From NCBI GenBank assembly GCA_029212955.1, contig JARGOW010000009.1, positions 1 to 13,216 of the forward strand: DNA of 13,216 nt, read 5' to 3'. Positions 7,345 to 13,216 of this stretch are shown here, piece after piece (positions within the stretch are counted from its first letter, which is position 1; each line of letters opens with the position of its first letter). Under the pieces are notes generated by a model that ran no database searches, was not told the DNA's origin, and worked only from the letters and a program-made list of their open reading frames with translations. Both the position numbers and the translations under genes were made by a program. Origin of the DNA: Planctomycetota bacterium. Its GTDB lineage: Bacteria > Planctomycetota > UBA1135 > GCA-002686595.

Positions 7345-7736
7345 CGGGTGGGTTCGGCCCGTTGCATTTGCACGAAGAGGCGGCTCGGCAATTCACCCTT
7401 GAGCACCGTGCGCTGCTGGAAGAAATCGCCCACGTTCAGCCAGAGGGGGAATCTCCACGTGTTGTAGTGGGCCACCCAGTCCTCGTAGAAGACGTAATTG
7501 ACGCGCTTTCCGTTGCGCAGGTTGCGAACCGCCGTTTTGAACCCGGGAAGTACGAATTCCACCTGACGATGTTCCTTGTTGCGGATATCGAGGGAGGTGG
7601 GAGTCACGAAGCCCGAGTCCTGGCCGTCGATCAGAATCCGTGCCCCGGGGGGGGAGGATGCGAAATGGACGGGAGGCGTACTGCTGCAAGAAACGATGAG
7701 CAGGAGGACGATAGCCAAGGACAAGCGGTACAGCAT
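7341..7736 (-). CDS. Small PEGA-domain lipoprotein
   Basis: 131 aa. The N-terminus MLYRLSLAIVLLLIVSC is a lipoprotein signal with lipobox IVSC, so Cys17 should be lipidated and the mature protein anchored to a membrane facing the periplasm. Residues about 23-68 resemble a PEGA repeat (VHFASSPPGARILIDGQDSG, then an LPGFKT ending), a small beta fold common in bacterial surface proteins and probably involved in binding or structure. The C-terminal half is rich in Trp, Tyr and Phe (FYEDWVAHYNTWRFPLWLNVG) and is unassigned. The frame continues open upstream of this ATG, but the lipoprotein signal fixes the start. The stop overlaps the TTG of gmhB by 4 bases, so the two are cotranscribed. On the mRNA, 8 C residues lie 12-19 bases before the ATG and no Shine-Dalgarno is present. 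Confidence 0.8.
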   Translation of the reverse strand: MLYRLSLAIVLLLIVSCSSTPPVHFASSPPGARILIDGQDSGFVTPTSLDIRNKEHRQVEFVLPGFKTAVRNLRNGKRVNYVFYEDWVAHYNTWRFPLWLNVGDFFQQRTVLKGELPSRLFVQMQRAEPTR

Positions 7737-8031
7737 GGTTGAATTGTGGGGGGGGCGGGCTCGCCGCGCAAGCTCCAGGCAGGCTTGGGAAGCAAGTTCC
7801 CATCGCACCCCTATATATCGGCGAGAATGGCCCCAGGGGACGGGTGGAAGGGAGATTCTTCGATTTCCACCTGCCCCAGGTTGGGGCGGGGCAAGGTCTG
7901 GATTCGCACTGGATCCCTGGGCCAAATCCGCGAAAAGCCATGGGCTCTGGGGGAACGTGGGGTGCACCTCGGAGGTCCGTCGGAATCCGAGTGGACATCG
8001 TCGTTCCGGTTTGGAATTCTCCAGGCAAGCC
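7737..8031. promoter_or_regulatory. Divergent spacer between the lipoprotein/gmhB pair and the GT-C gene
   Basis: 295 bases without a credible gene. It holds an 8-G run (7748-7755), a 6-5-6 dyad (7786-7802, TGGGAA/TTCCCA) and an AT-rich patch TATATAT (7812-7818) unusual for this GC-rich DNA. The patch could be a -10 region for either strand, but no -35 box is spaced well with it. Confidence 0.4.
7786..7802. repeat. Short inverted repeat (6-5-6) beside an AT-rich patch
   Basis: TGGGAA, spacer GCAAG, TTCCCA: perfect arms. It lies 9 bases before the TATATAT patch in a divergent spacer, a plausible operator position. It has the same arm and spacer lengths as the dyad at 3613-3629 but a different sequence. 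Chance is possible. Confidence 0.3.
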
Positions 8032-9462
8032 ATGTCCAAGGAATCTGCCCTGCGATCGATCCGCGCCCAATTGGCGCGCCTTGGGGTGGGCCCATGGCTC
8101 CTCCTGGCCCTGGCCATTGGATTGCTTCGATTCATATATTTGGATCGTTGGAGCATGTGGTACGACGAGGCGTTGACGGTGGCCGACGCTTGGAAGGGCT
8201 CCGGGGGCCGGTTTCATCAGGTGGGATACCGGGCGATTCATTGGGTTGTGGAGGCTATGGGGGGCTCCATTGAGGAAGGCAGTTTGCGCTTCCTTCCGGC
8301 CCTGGCGGGGTTCCTTGCGATTCCGACCTGCTATTGGGCCTTTTTGCCCGTGGCTGGCCCGCGTCGGATGGGGGTGGCTTCCGCCTTGCTTGCCGCCAGC
8401 TCCTGGCAGCAGTATTGGTCCCAAAACGCACGCGGTTACACGATGACCGAGTGGGTGGCGCTGCTGGGCACCGGGGTTTTTCTCCGGGGACTCAAAAAAT
8501 CCAACGGACCCCAAACACTGGTGGGCCTGGCCGTGGTGGGTTCCAGTGCATTCTTTCATCCCCATGGGGCGGTCTTGGCGGTGGGCATGGCTTTGGGAAT
8601 GGGTGTCTACCTGGTTCATTCCGCCGATCGGGAGCGCATCAAGCAGCCCGTTCGGTGGGTCCTTGCGGGCGGCGCGGTGGCATTGATTCTCCAAGGTCCT
8701 GGCTTGCTGGCGGCCTTCCAGAATTACCAGAGCGGCGGGGCACAGGGTGGCCTGGGAAGCTTGATCCACCTCATCAAGAGCACGGCGTTTTTCCTGACTC
8801 CGGTCATAGGCGTGGGGCTTTGGATCGGTGGCTTGCACGCGATCTTCACGGGTCAGAGGGATGGGCAATTCGTGCTGGCCGTGGTGCTGGGCACTTCGGC
8901 ATGTCTGGCTTTGCTTTCCTTCTTCGGAATGACCTCCGCCCAATACCTGTTTGGGCTGCACCCTTGGATGCTGGTCCTTGCGGTATGGCCCCTGGGGTCT
9001 TTGCAAATGCCCCGCGGGGTTCGGTGGGCCTATGTGGCCGTGATGCTGTTGCCTAGTCTGGCGCAATTGGGGTTGTATTCGACGGTCCGCATGGGGGAAC
9101 GACCCCGTTGGCGTGAAGCCTACGACTATGTTTGGAATCATCGCGCCGAGCATGACTTGGTTCTTGGCATGCAAGCGGGGCTCGGTGATTTCTATCTGGA
9201 TCCTGGGTTTGTCGATGTGCGTCAGCCCCGTGCCGTGGGCTGGAATGACCGCACCCAGCCCCACAACTTCCGAAGGGCTCGCCGGGAACTGAGGCCCACC
9301 TGGTTTGTGATTCGGCCCGCATTCCTCGATTTATGGAAGCGCGAGGATCGCAACGAATTGAGGGCCTTTCTCGCGAGCGAGTGTTACTTGCAGGCGCGTT
9401 TTCCGGTGAACATGGAGGGGCGCGACCTGGATCTGGAGATCTACTTCAAGCCGGGTCTATAA
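8032..9462 (+). CDS. GT-C type membrane glycosyltransferase (ArnT/PMT-like)
   Basis: 476 aa, multi-spanning. GT-C enzymes of this kind take a sugar from a polyprenyl-phosphate carrier and attach it to lipid, glycan or protein on the outer face of the membrane. The first TM (about 20-37) is followed by WSMWYDEALTV (40-50), whose Asp45-Glu46 matches the catalytic acidic pair in the first outer loop. The motif SQNARGY (130-136) is typical of GT39-like families. Eight or more further hydrophobic segments run to about residue 350, and a soluble tail of about 125 residues (from RPRWREAYDYVW) closes the protein. The start ATG at 8032 was chosen because the first helix follows closely. The open frame extends far upstream but translates to low-complexity sequence. 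The GT2 enzyme at 3754 could make its lipid-linked donor, which is inference from proximity. A strong terminator follows. Confidence 0.87.
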   Translation: MSKESALRSIRAQLARLGVGPWLLLALAIGLLRFIYLDRWSMWYDEALTVADAWKGSGGRFHQVGYRAIHWVVEAMGGSIEEGSLRFLPALAGFLAIPTCYWAFLPVAGPRRMGVASALLAASSWQQYWSQNARGYTMTEWVALLGTGVFLRGLKKSNGPQTLVGLAVVGSSAFFHPHGAVLAVGMALGMGVYLVHSADRERIKQPVRWVLAGGAVALILQGPGLLAAFQNYQSGGAQGGLGSLIHLIKSTAFFLTPVIGVGLWIGGLHAIFTGQRDGQFVLAVVLGTSACLALLSFFGMTSAQYLFGLHPWMLVLAVWPLGSLQMPRGVRWAYVAVMLLPSLAQLGLYSTVRMGERPRWREAYDYVWNHRAEHDLVLGMQAGLGDFYLDPGFVDVRQPRAVGWNDRTQPHNFRRARRELRPTWFVIRPAFLDLWKREDRNELRAFLASECYLQARFPVNMEGRDLDLEIYFKPGL

Positions 9463-9519
9463 ATCGCTTTCACCCCGGGGATTGGGGTGGGCGAATGCGC
9501 GTATGGCGCCAGGTTCAAA

Positions 9520-9553
9520 AAAAGGCCCGGCCCCCAAAGGAGCCGGGCCTTTT
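9520..9553. terminator. Bidirectional intrinsic terminator
   Basis: Arms AAAAGGCCCGGC (9520-9531) and GCCGGGCCTTTT (9542-9553) are fully complementary over 12 bases around a 10-base loop. On the minus strand the hairpin is followed by 7 T, serving the EF-P gene. On the plus strand it ends with 4 T, serving the GT-C gene. It sits between the two convergent stops. Confidence 0.9.
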
Positions 9554-9571
9554 GAAGGCAATGGGATGGAA

Positions 9572-10141
9572 CTACTCCTTGGCGCGTCCGACAAACTCGC
9601 CGGTGTCCGTGTTGATCGTTACTTTTTCACCCACGGCGATGTGCATGGGGACCTTGAGTTTGTGGCCGGTTTCCAGGACGGCGTCCTTCTTGACACCGGT
9701 GGCGGAGTTGCCCTTGACCGCCATTTCCGCTTCCACGATTTCAAGAACCACGTTGGTGGGCAATTCCAATCCGAGGGCTGTGGTTTCGTGGAAGGTGAGC
9801 TCCACCTGGTCGCTCTCCTTCACGAATGCCATGCGATCCGATACCAGATCTTCCGGAATGGGGTATTGCTCGAAAGTATCCCCGTCCATGAAGACGTAAT
9901 CCCCGTTGGCTTCCTGGTAGAGGTACTGGCACTTCTTGCGGTCCAGGAAAGCGGTTTCAAACGAGTCTCCCGCAGAGGGGCGGAAGCTGGTCTGCTGCCC
10001 CGTGGTGAGGTTTCGGGTTTTGACCTGGATGATCGCCCGCCAGTTTCCAGGGGTGGCGTGGCTGTAGTCGGTGATCTGCACGAGCTGGCCCTTGATTTGG
10101 AGCACCATGCCCTTGCGTAGTTCGGTCGCCTTGACGTTCAT
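9572..10141 (-). CDS. efp: Translation elongation factor P with Asn at the modification-site position
   Basis: 189 aa, normal length. EF-P enters the ribosomal E site and rescues stalling at consecutive prolines. All three domains are visible: an N-terminal KOW-like domain (MNVKATELRKGMVL..), a central OB domain with the EF-P hallmark DGDTFEQYPIP (about 86-96), and a C-terminal OB domain ending KVTINTDTGEFVGRAKE. In domain I the tip loop reads ATPGNWRAIIQVK. In Escherichia coli the equivalent is PGKGQA, with Lys34 beta-lysylated, and Arg-type EF-Ps carry Arg there. Asn33 takes that place here, with Arg35 two residues later. The known lysylation and rhamnosylation routes therefore cannot apply at this residue. 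The start ATG at 10141 has an AGGA about 11 bases upstream. rpoN lies upstream on the same strand, separated by 275 bases. Transcription ends at the hairpin 9520-9553. Confidence 0.95.
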   Translation of the reverse strand: MNVKATELRKGMVLQIKGQLVQITDYSHATPGNWRAIIQVKTRNLTTGQQTSFRPSAGDSFETAFLDRKKCQYLYQEANGDYVFMDGDTFEQYPIPEDLVSDRMAFVKESDQVELTFHETTALGLELPTNVVLEIVEAEMAVKGNSATGVKKDAVLETGHKLKVPMHIAVGEKVTINTDTGEFVGRAKE

Positions 10142-10416
10142 TCTCGGGGTATCCTAGCGGTTTGGAGTGGATTGGACTGCTAGGGACAGTCTATCCGCCC
10201 AAGCCATGTGACTGGAAGGCCTAATCCTGAGTTGGGGCATGCGCGTGGATTCAACAGGCGAGTCGTTGGCTCCTGGACGCTGTCCTCTACGCAGTGGACT
10301 CCAGCTTTCGCCGTTCCGGCGGCATTTGGGTTGGGTTCCAGGCCCGAGCCCGATTCCGGGGCGGGAAACCGCTGAGATCGGCGTGTGGCTCGGTACCGTT
10401 GCGGCCGGGCGGGTGG
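10142..10416. other. Spacer between rpoN and EF-P, no gene seen
   Basis: 275 bases. It must carry the EF-P promoter or a readthrough leader. A 5-7-5 dyad, GACTG CTAGGGA CAGTC (10175-10191), lies about 35 bases upstream of the EF-P start. I see no rpoN terminator with a T run and no convincing promoter. A plus-strand open frame (10239-10475) crosses it into rpoN and looks non-coding. Confidence 0.35.
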
Positions 10417-11853
10417 CTAGTACTTCTTGCGCCCGCTTGAGCTTGGCAGGCCCAGGGCCTTGCGATACTTGGTGACCGTGCGGCGTGCGATTTGAATGCC
10501 TTCTTTCTCCTGCATGAGCTTTGCCAGGGCTTCGTCGGAAAGGGGGTGTTCTTTGTCCTCGGATTCGATCATTTGACGGACCAGTTCCTGAACGCTGACC
10601 TGGCTGGTTTGGTTGCCCGTGTCCGTGGTGGTCCCGCCCGTGAAGAAGAATTTCAAGGGGAAGATCCCCAGCGGTGTTTGAGCGTACTTGCCAGCCACCG
10701 TCCGGCTGATGGTGGAGATGTGAACACCTAGGTCATCGGCAACCTCTTGCATACGCAGCGGCTTTAGCGCTTCCTTGCCGTGGCGCAGGAAGTCCTCCTG
10801 CCGGGAGAAAATCCGGAGGGCGACCTTTTGCAGGGTGGAGTGTCGTTGCTTGAGTGCGTCGATAAACCACTGTGCTTGGTCCCTGCGCTTGGACAGCCAG
10901 GCCTTGGCTTCTTTGGTGGACTCTTTCTGCTTGAGCAATCCCAGGTATTCGTCGCTCAAGGTGAGAAGTTCTCCACGATTGCGGCCGAGTCGGATCGTCC
11001 ACTCTCCTTCAATCTCCTCGACCATGACGTCGGGTACGATGCTTGTGGCAGGTTGGCCTCCAAAGTCCGTGCCGGGATAAGGATCCAAGTGCCGCAGTTG
11101 CTCGATCGCCAGTTTGATCTCATCCAGGTCGGCGCCGGTGGCCTTGGCAATGCGTGGCAATCGGTTGGCCTGCAAGTCTTCGAGATGATCTTCGATCAGG
11201 CTCCACAACAGGGGGTCGGCCACTTGCTTGGCTTCCAATTGCAGGGATAGGCAATCCTTGAGGTCCGTGGCGCCCAGGGCCGGGTGGGTGGCTTGGCGCA
11301 GGCGATGGAGCATGCTCGCCAGGTTCAAGCGGTCGATGGGTTTGCCCAGGGCCTCCTGCATTTGTTCGGCCAAGAGAGTTAAGCCCTGGCGCAGGTAGCC
11401 GTGTTCGTCCAAGGACCAAAGCAGAAAGTCGAGCTGGATGCGCTCGTCTTCGCTCAAGTCGAGCCAGATGGCCTGGTCGGCCAGGGCTTCGGCCATGGTG
11501 TGGGGCGTGTCGGCCGTGTTCTGCAGCGCCTCGTACTTGGGATCTTCATCCCCAGAAGCCGGAGCCACCCGGCGTCCGTCCCCATAATCCCATTCCATGG
11601 ATTCCATGGCGTCCCTCATGGAGTCCCGATCCCCCTGATCTTCGCGCACTTCTTCGGGGGCAGACCCTTCTTTTTCTTCGCTGGTCGGGGCTGGCTCGGA
11701 TGGCTCCAGCAAGGGGTTTTCTAGCAGTTCTTGCTCGATTCGCCCCTCCAGCTCCAAGGCTCCAAGCTGCAGAATCTGCATGGCCTGGATCATTTGGGGC
11801 GACTGCATCAGCCGCTGCTCCAGGCGAGCGCTTTGGTGGAGACCGAGTTTCAA
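10417..11853 (-). CDS. rpoN: RNA polymerase sigma-54 factor
   Basis: 478 aa, typical length. It directs RNA polymerase to -24/-12 promoters, which open only with an activator such as the NtrC-type protein at 330-1814. Region I is Gln/Leu-rich (LEQRLMQSPQMIQAMQILQL, 11-30, then ELLENPLLE). An acidic region II follows at about 50-105. The core-binding region is at about 115-310. The DNA-binding domain has a helix-turn-helix (EVADDLGVHISTISRTVAGKY, 370-390) and LGIFPLKFFF. The RpoN box is ARRTVTKYR (456-464). The start codon is TTG at 11853: the next in-frame codons upstream contain no ATG, GTG or TTG before a stop at 11890-11892, and the N-terminus aligns with the family from here. The bases before it are almost all C on the mRNA, so there is no Shine-Dalgarno. 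Low basal translation is possible. Confidence 0.96.
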   Translation of the reverse strand: MKLGLHQSARLEQRLMQSPQMIQAMQILQLGALELEGRIEQELLENPLLEPSEPAPTSEEKEGSAPEEVREDQGDRDSMRDAMESMEWDYGDGRRVAPASGDEDPKYEALQNTADTPHTMAEALADQAIWLDLSEDERIQLDFLLWSLDEHGYLRQGLTLLAEQMQEALGKPIDRLNLASMLHRLRQATHPALGATDLKDCLSLQLEAKQVADPLLWSLIEDHLEDLQANRLPRIAKATGADLDEIKLAIEQLRHLDPYPGTDFGGQPATSIVPDVMVEEIEGEWTIRLGRNRGELLTLSDEYLGLLKQKESTKEAKAWLSKRRDQAQWFIDALKQRHSTLQKVALRIFSRQEDFLRHGKEALKPLRMQEVADDLGVHISTISRTVAGKYAQTPLGIFPLKFFFTGGTTTDTGNQTSQVSVQELVRQMIESEDKEHPLSDEALAKLMQEKEGIQIARRTVTKYRKALGLPSSSGRKKY

Positions 11854-11871
11854 GGGTGGGGGGGAGGGGGG
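11854..11871 (+). other. G-quadruplex-capable tract abutting the rpoN start codon
   Basis: The plus strand reads GGGTGGGGGGGAGGGGGG, which fits four G-runs of three or more with loops of one base. It is the template strand for rpoN. The mRNA equivalent is a C/pyrimidine tract directly before UUG, leaving no ribosome binding site. Confidence 0.5.
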
Positions 11872-11907
11872 CCGGAGGGCGAAAGATGGTTACGAGGGCA
11901 CGCGGCA

Positions 11908-11913
11908 ATTATA
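11908..11913 (-). promoter_or_regulatory. Putative sigma-70 -10 box for rpoN
   Basis: The minus strand reads TATAAT, a perfect -10 consensus in otherwise GC-rich DNA, 55 bases before the rpoN TTG. No good -35 box lies 16-18 bases upstream. Transcription would begin near 11901 and include the whole C-rich tract in the leader. Confidence 0.5.
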
Positions 11914-11942
11914 GGATCTGACCCGCCCATAATCCCCATTGT

Positions 11943-11971
11943 TTGGGTTTGAAGAGCGGGAGCCCTAAAAT
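11943..11971 (+). promoter_or_regulatory. Putative sigma-70 promoter for the small membrane protein gene
   Basis: TTGGGT (11943-11948), a 17-base spacer and TAAAAT (11966-11971). The -10 matches 5 of 6, the -35 only 3 of 6. It is divergent from the rpoN -10 box and would give a leader of about 120 bases with a small hairpin (GCCCTG CTC CAGGGC, 12018-12032). Confidence 0.4.
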
Positions 11972-12096
11972 GAAACCCAACCCCGGCGCTAAATTTGCCA
12001 ACCCCACCAGGGGGCTGGCCCTGCTCCAGGGCAAAGTACACAGCGGAAAGCCCGCGCCACACGAACCCTGAAACTGGCAAGAGCCAACCGATAACG

Positions 12097-12531
12097 ATGG
12101 ATCGATCACAGCAAGCCACCCGCCGCCTTTTGGCCGGCCTTTGCATCGAACAGAATCTTCCCGACCGAAAACTGGTGAAGCGCTGGCAGGCCACCGTGCA
12201 CGATGGGGAATTCGATGCGGATGCTTGTGCTGACGAAATCTTGGAGGATGTGGGGGATCGGGTGCATTCCTCCTCGGAATTGCTGGCGAGGGCCGGGGGG
12301 CTGCAACGGGACTTTCTCATGATGTCGCTCCAGACCGGGGCCCGGGGGGCGATCCGCAAGGCCAAGCGCCAGGGCAAGGGATTCCTGGCGTACCTTTTCG
12401 CGAACGTGGTGGCGATCACCGCATATAGCTTGATTCTGGCAGCCATGGCCATTTTGCTCCGACAGCAGAATGGGGTGAGCTACGACAATGCCATCGATGG
12501 CTTGGTTCGATTCGTGACCGACCTCTTTTAG
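12097..12531 (+). CDS. Hypothetical small protein with one C-terminal transmembrane helix
   Basis: 144 aa, family not recognised. The N-terminal 90 residues are hydrophilic and charged, predicted mostly helical, with an acidic stretch (HDGEFDADACADEILEDVGD, 35-54). A basic patch (RKAKRQGK, 87-94) comes next, then one hydrophobic helix at about 96-121 (FLAYLFANVVAITAYSLILA). A 23-residue polar tail ends in VTDLF. By the positive-inside rule the N-terminal domain should be cytoplasmic. ATG at 12097 is preferred over the TTG at 11995, because the sequence between them looks like leader (a -10 box at 11966 and a hairpin at 12018). No strong Shine-Dalgarno. It is divergent from rpoN and is followed 247 bases later by the GGDEF-like gene. 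Function unknown. Confidence 0.6.
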   Translation: MDRSQQATRRLLAGLCIEQNLPDRKLVKRWQATVHDGEFDADACADEILEDVGDRVHSSSELLARAGGLQRDFLMMSLQTGARGAIRKAKRQGKGFLAYLFANVVAITAYSLILAAMAILLRQQNGVSYDNAIDGLVRFVTDLF

Positions 12532-12683
12532 GGCCGCGGTCCTGGATCCGGGCCCCACCGCTGCGGCGTGGGTGCCCGGTAGGGCGGGGAGGCCGGCGGA
12601 AAAGCGGAATTGCTGGATTCTGGACGACCATTGGGTTTGATGGCCCGATTTCACGATACGGCAGGTGGGGGCCATGCCCGTGG

Positions 12684-12713
12684 TTGCAGTTCCTGCATCC
12701 AGGGTCATATGAT
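12684..12713 (+). promoter_or_regulatory. Putative sigma-70 promoter for the GGDEF-like gene
   Basis: TTGCAG (12684-12689), an 18-base spacer and TATGAT (12708-12713). The -10 matches 5 of 6, the -35 matches 3 of 6. Transcription would begin near 12720. An AACCCC/GGGGTT inverted repeat (12722-12741) would then be at the very 5' end of the mRNA. Confidence 0.35.
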
Positions 12714-12778
12714 GGCCGGCGAACCCCGGATCCCTGGGGTTGGAGGCCATGCAAGCCCCTGCGATTAGCACCCACCCC

Positions 12779-13216
12779 ATGAACGACAACGCACCGGAAG
12801 ACAGCCACCTCTTTTCCCTGGCTCAGATTCAGCATCTGATGCGGGTCGAGTTCAATCGTGCCCAGCGCTACAGCTATCCGATTTCTTGCATGATGATCTC
12901 TGTGGACCGGTTGGGCTATCTGCGGGATCTCTACGGGTACAACGTGAAAGAGGTGATCCTGGGGCAGGTCGTTGAACTGCTCAAAGCGGAGAGCCGAAGC
13001 AGCGATTTCCTCGGCCGCCTGCCCGACGATCGATTGCTGACCGTGGTTCCCCATACGGGAGCGGAAGGGACCCAGGTCATGGCCGAACGCATTCTAGCCG
13101 GTGCCCGCAGTCTCGAATTCCGTGCGGGAGACCGCACCCTGGGTGTGACCCTCTCCATCGGGTACTCCTATAACGAGGGCAATGACACGATGTTCTTTGA
13201 TGCACTCTTGGAGGCC
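12779..13216 (+). CDS. Degenerate GGDEF-domain protein (partial, runs off right edge)
   Basis: 146 codons open to the window end. The fold follows a diguanylate cyclase (GGDEF) domain: LAQIQHLMRVEFNRAQRYSYPISCMMISVD (about 14-43) matches the start helix and first strand with its metal Asp (Asp43). Next come LGYLRDLYGYNVKEVILGQV (about 45-64) and later TLGVTLSIGYS (about 120-130), the usual strand with SIG. The signature itself is lost: after GRL, where GGDEF should stand, the residues are PDDRL (82-86). Cyclic-di-GMP synthesis is therefore unlikely, and the domain may bind nucleotide or act structurally. An in-frame ATG at 12749 would add ten residues (MQAPAISTHP). Its GGAGG is only 2 bases upstream, too close for normal use, so the start is undecided. 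C-terminal domains are unknown. Confidence 0.75.
   Translation, partial: MNDNAPEDSHLFSLAQIQHLMRVEFNRAQRYSYPISCMMISVDRLGYLRDLYGYNVKEVILGQVVELLKAESRSSDFLGRLPDDRLLTVVPHTGAEGTQVMAERILAGARSLEFRAGDRTLGVTLSIGYSYNEGNDTMFFDALLEA

Noticed and set aside
7737..8156. Upstream extension of the lipoprotein frame
   Set aside because: The lipoprotein signal and lipobox begin exactly at the ATG at 7736, which would make no sense inside a longer protein.
7393..9264. A 623-codon open frame on the minus strand opposite the GT-C gene
   Set aside because: Its translation is rich in His, Gln, Pro and Arg with no domain or membrane logic, while the plus strand encodes a recognisable GT-C enzyme and, at the left end, another frame encodes the lipoprotein. 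It is a GC-driven shadow.
10239..10475. Plus-strand 78-codon frame between EF-P and rpoN
   Set aside because: It runs antisense into the rpoN 3' end, lacks a ribosome binding site and has low-complexity Pro/Gly/Arg content.
12106..12789. Minus-strand open frame beginning with a lipoprotein-like MGWVLIAGAC
   Set aside because: The start looks like a signal peptide, but the rest is low-credibility sequence antisense to the 144-aa protein and the GGDEF-like start. The signal resemblance is probably chance.
1..13216. Search for mobile elements, CRISPR arrays, tRNA or rRNA
   Set aside because: No transposase or integrase signature, no regularly spaced direct repeats and no tRNA-like T-loop with matching stems were seen by eye.

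Overview
The window is GC-rich bacterial chromosome (about 60% G+C by eye) and is densely coding. I see no insertion sequence, CRISPR array, tRNA or rRNA. Most start codons lack a clear Shine-Dalgarno sequence, and two genes (gmhB and rpoN) start at TTG. The EF-P carries Asn where most bacteria have a modified Lys or Arg. A FemAB-type protein of the kind tied to exosortase/exopolysaccharide systems is present. Together with gmhB and rpoN, this suggests a Gram-negative-type bacterium, possibly from Planctomycetota or a neighbouring deep lineage. That placement is only a guess.

Left block (1-3393, minus strand): a histidine-kinase-like protein, then a sigma-54-dependent NtrC-type activator, then the start of a membrane-anchored or secreted protein that runs off the left edge. 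All three read the same way and look like one transcription unit. The kinase has lost most ATP-binding motifs. Both signalling proteins carry a receiver-like region with missing canonical residues. The AAA+ and DNA-binding parts of the activator are intact.

Middle block (3394-9553): a 360-base divergent spacer with two adjacent dyads precedes a tight plus-strand operon. It encodes a canonical membrane-anchored GT2 glycosyltransferase, a diverged GT2-like paralogue overlapping it by 4 bases, and a FemAB-like acyl/aminoacyl transferase. Facing it is a minus-strand pair, a PEGA lipoprotein and gmhB (heptose bisphosphate phosphatase), overlapping by 4 bases. Divergent from the pair is a large GT-C membrane glycosyltransferase, which ends at a strong bidirectional terminator. 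These genes point to lipid-linked sugar transfer and envelope or exopolysaccharide assembly.

Right block (9554-13216): EF-P and rpoN on the minus strand, then on the plus strand a small one-TM protein of unknown function and the start of a GGDEF-like protein whose signature motif is destroyed. rpoN encodes the sigma factor that the left-hand activator requires. A recognisable -10 box and a G-quadruplex-capable tract lie just upstream of rpoN.

Most noteworthy: the degenerate signalling pair facing a glycan operon, the canonical plus degenerate GT2 pair, the Asn-tip EF-P, the TTG/G-tract start of rpoN, and several 8-G homopolymers in or beside regulator and envelope genes.
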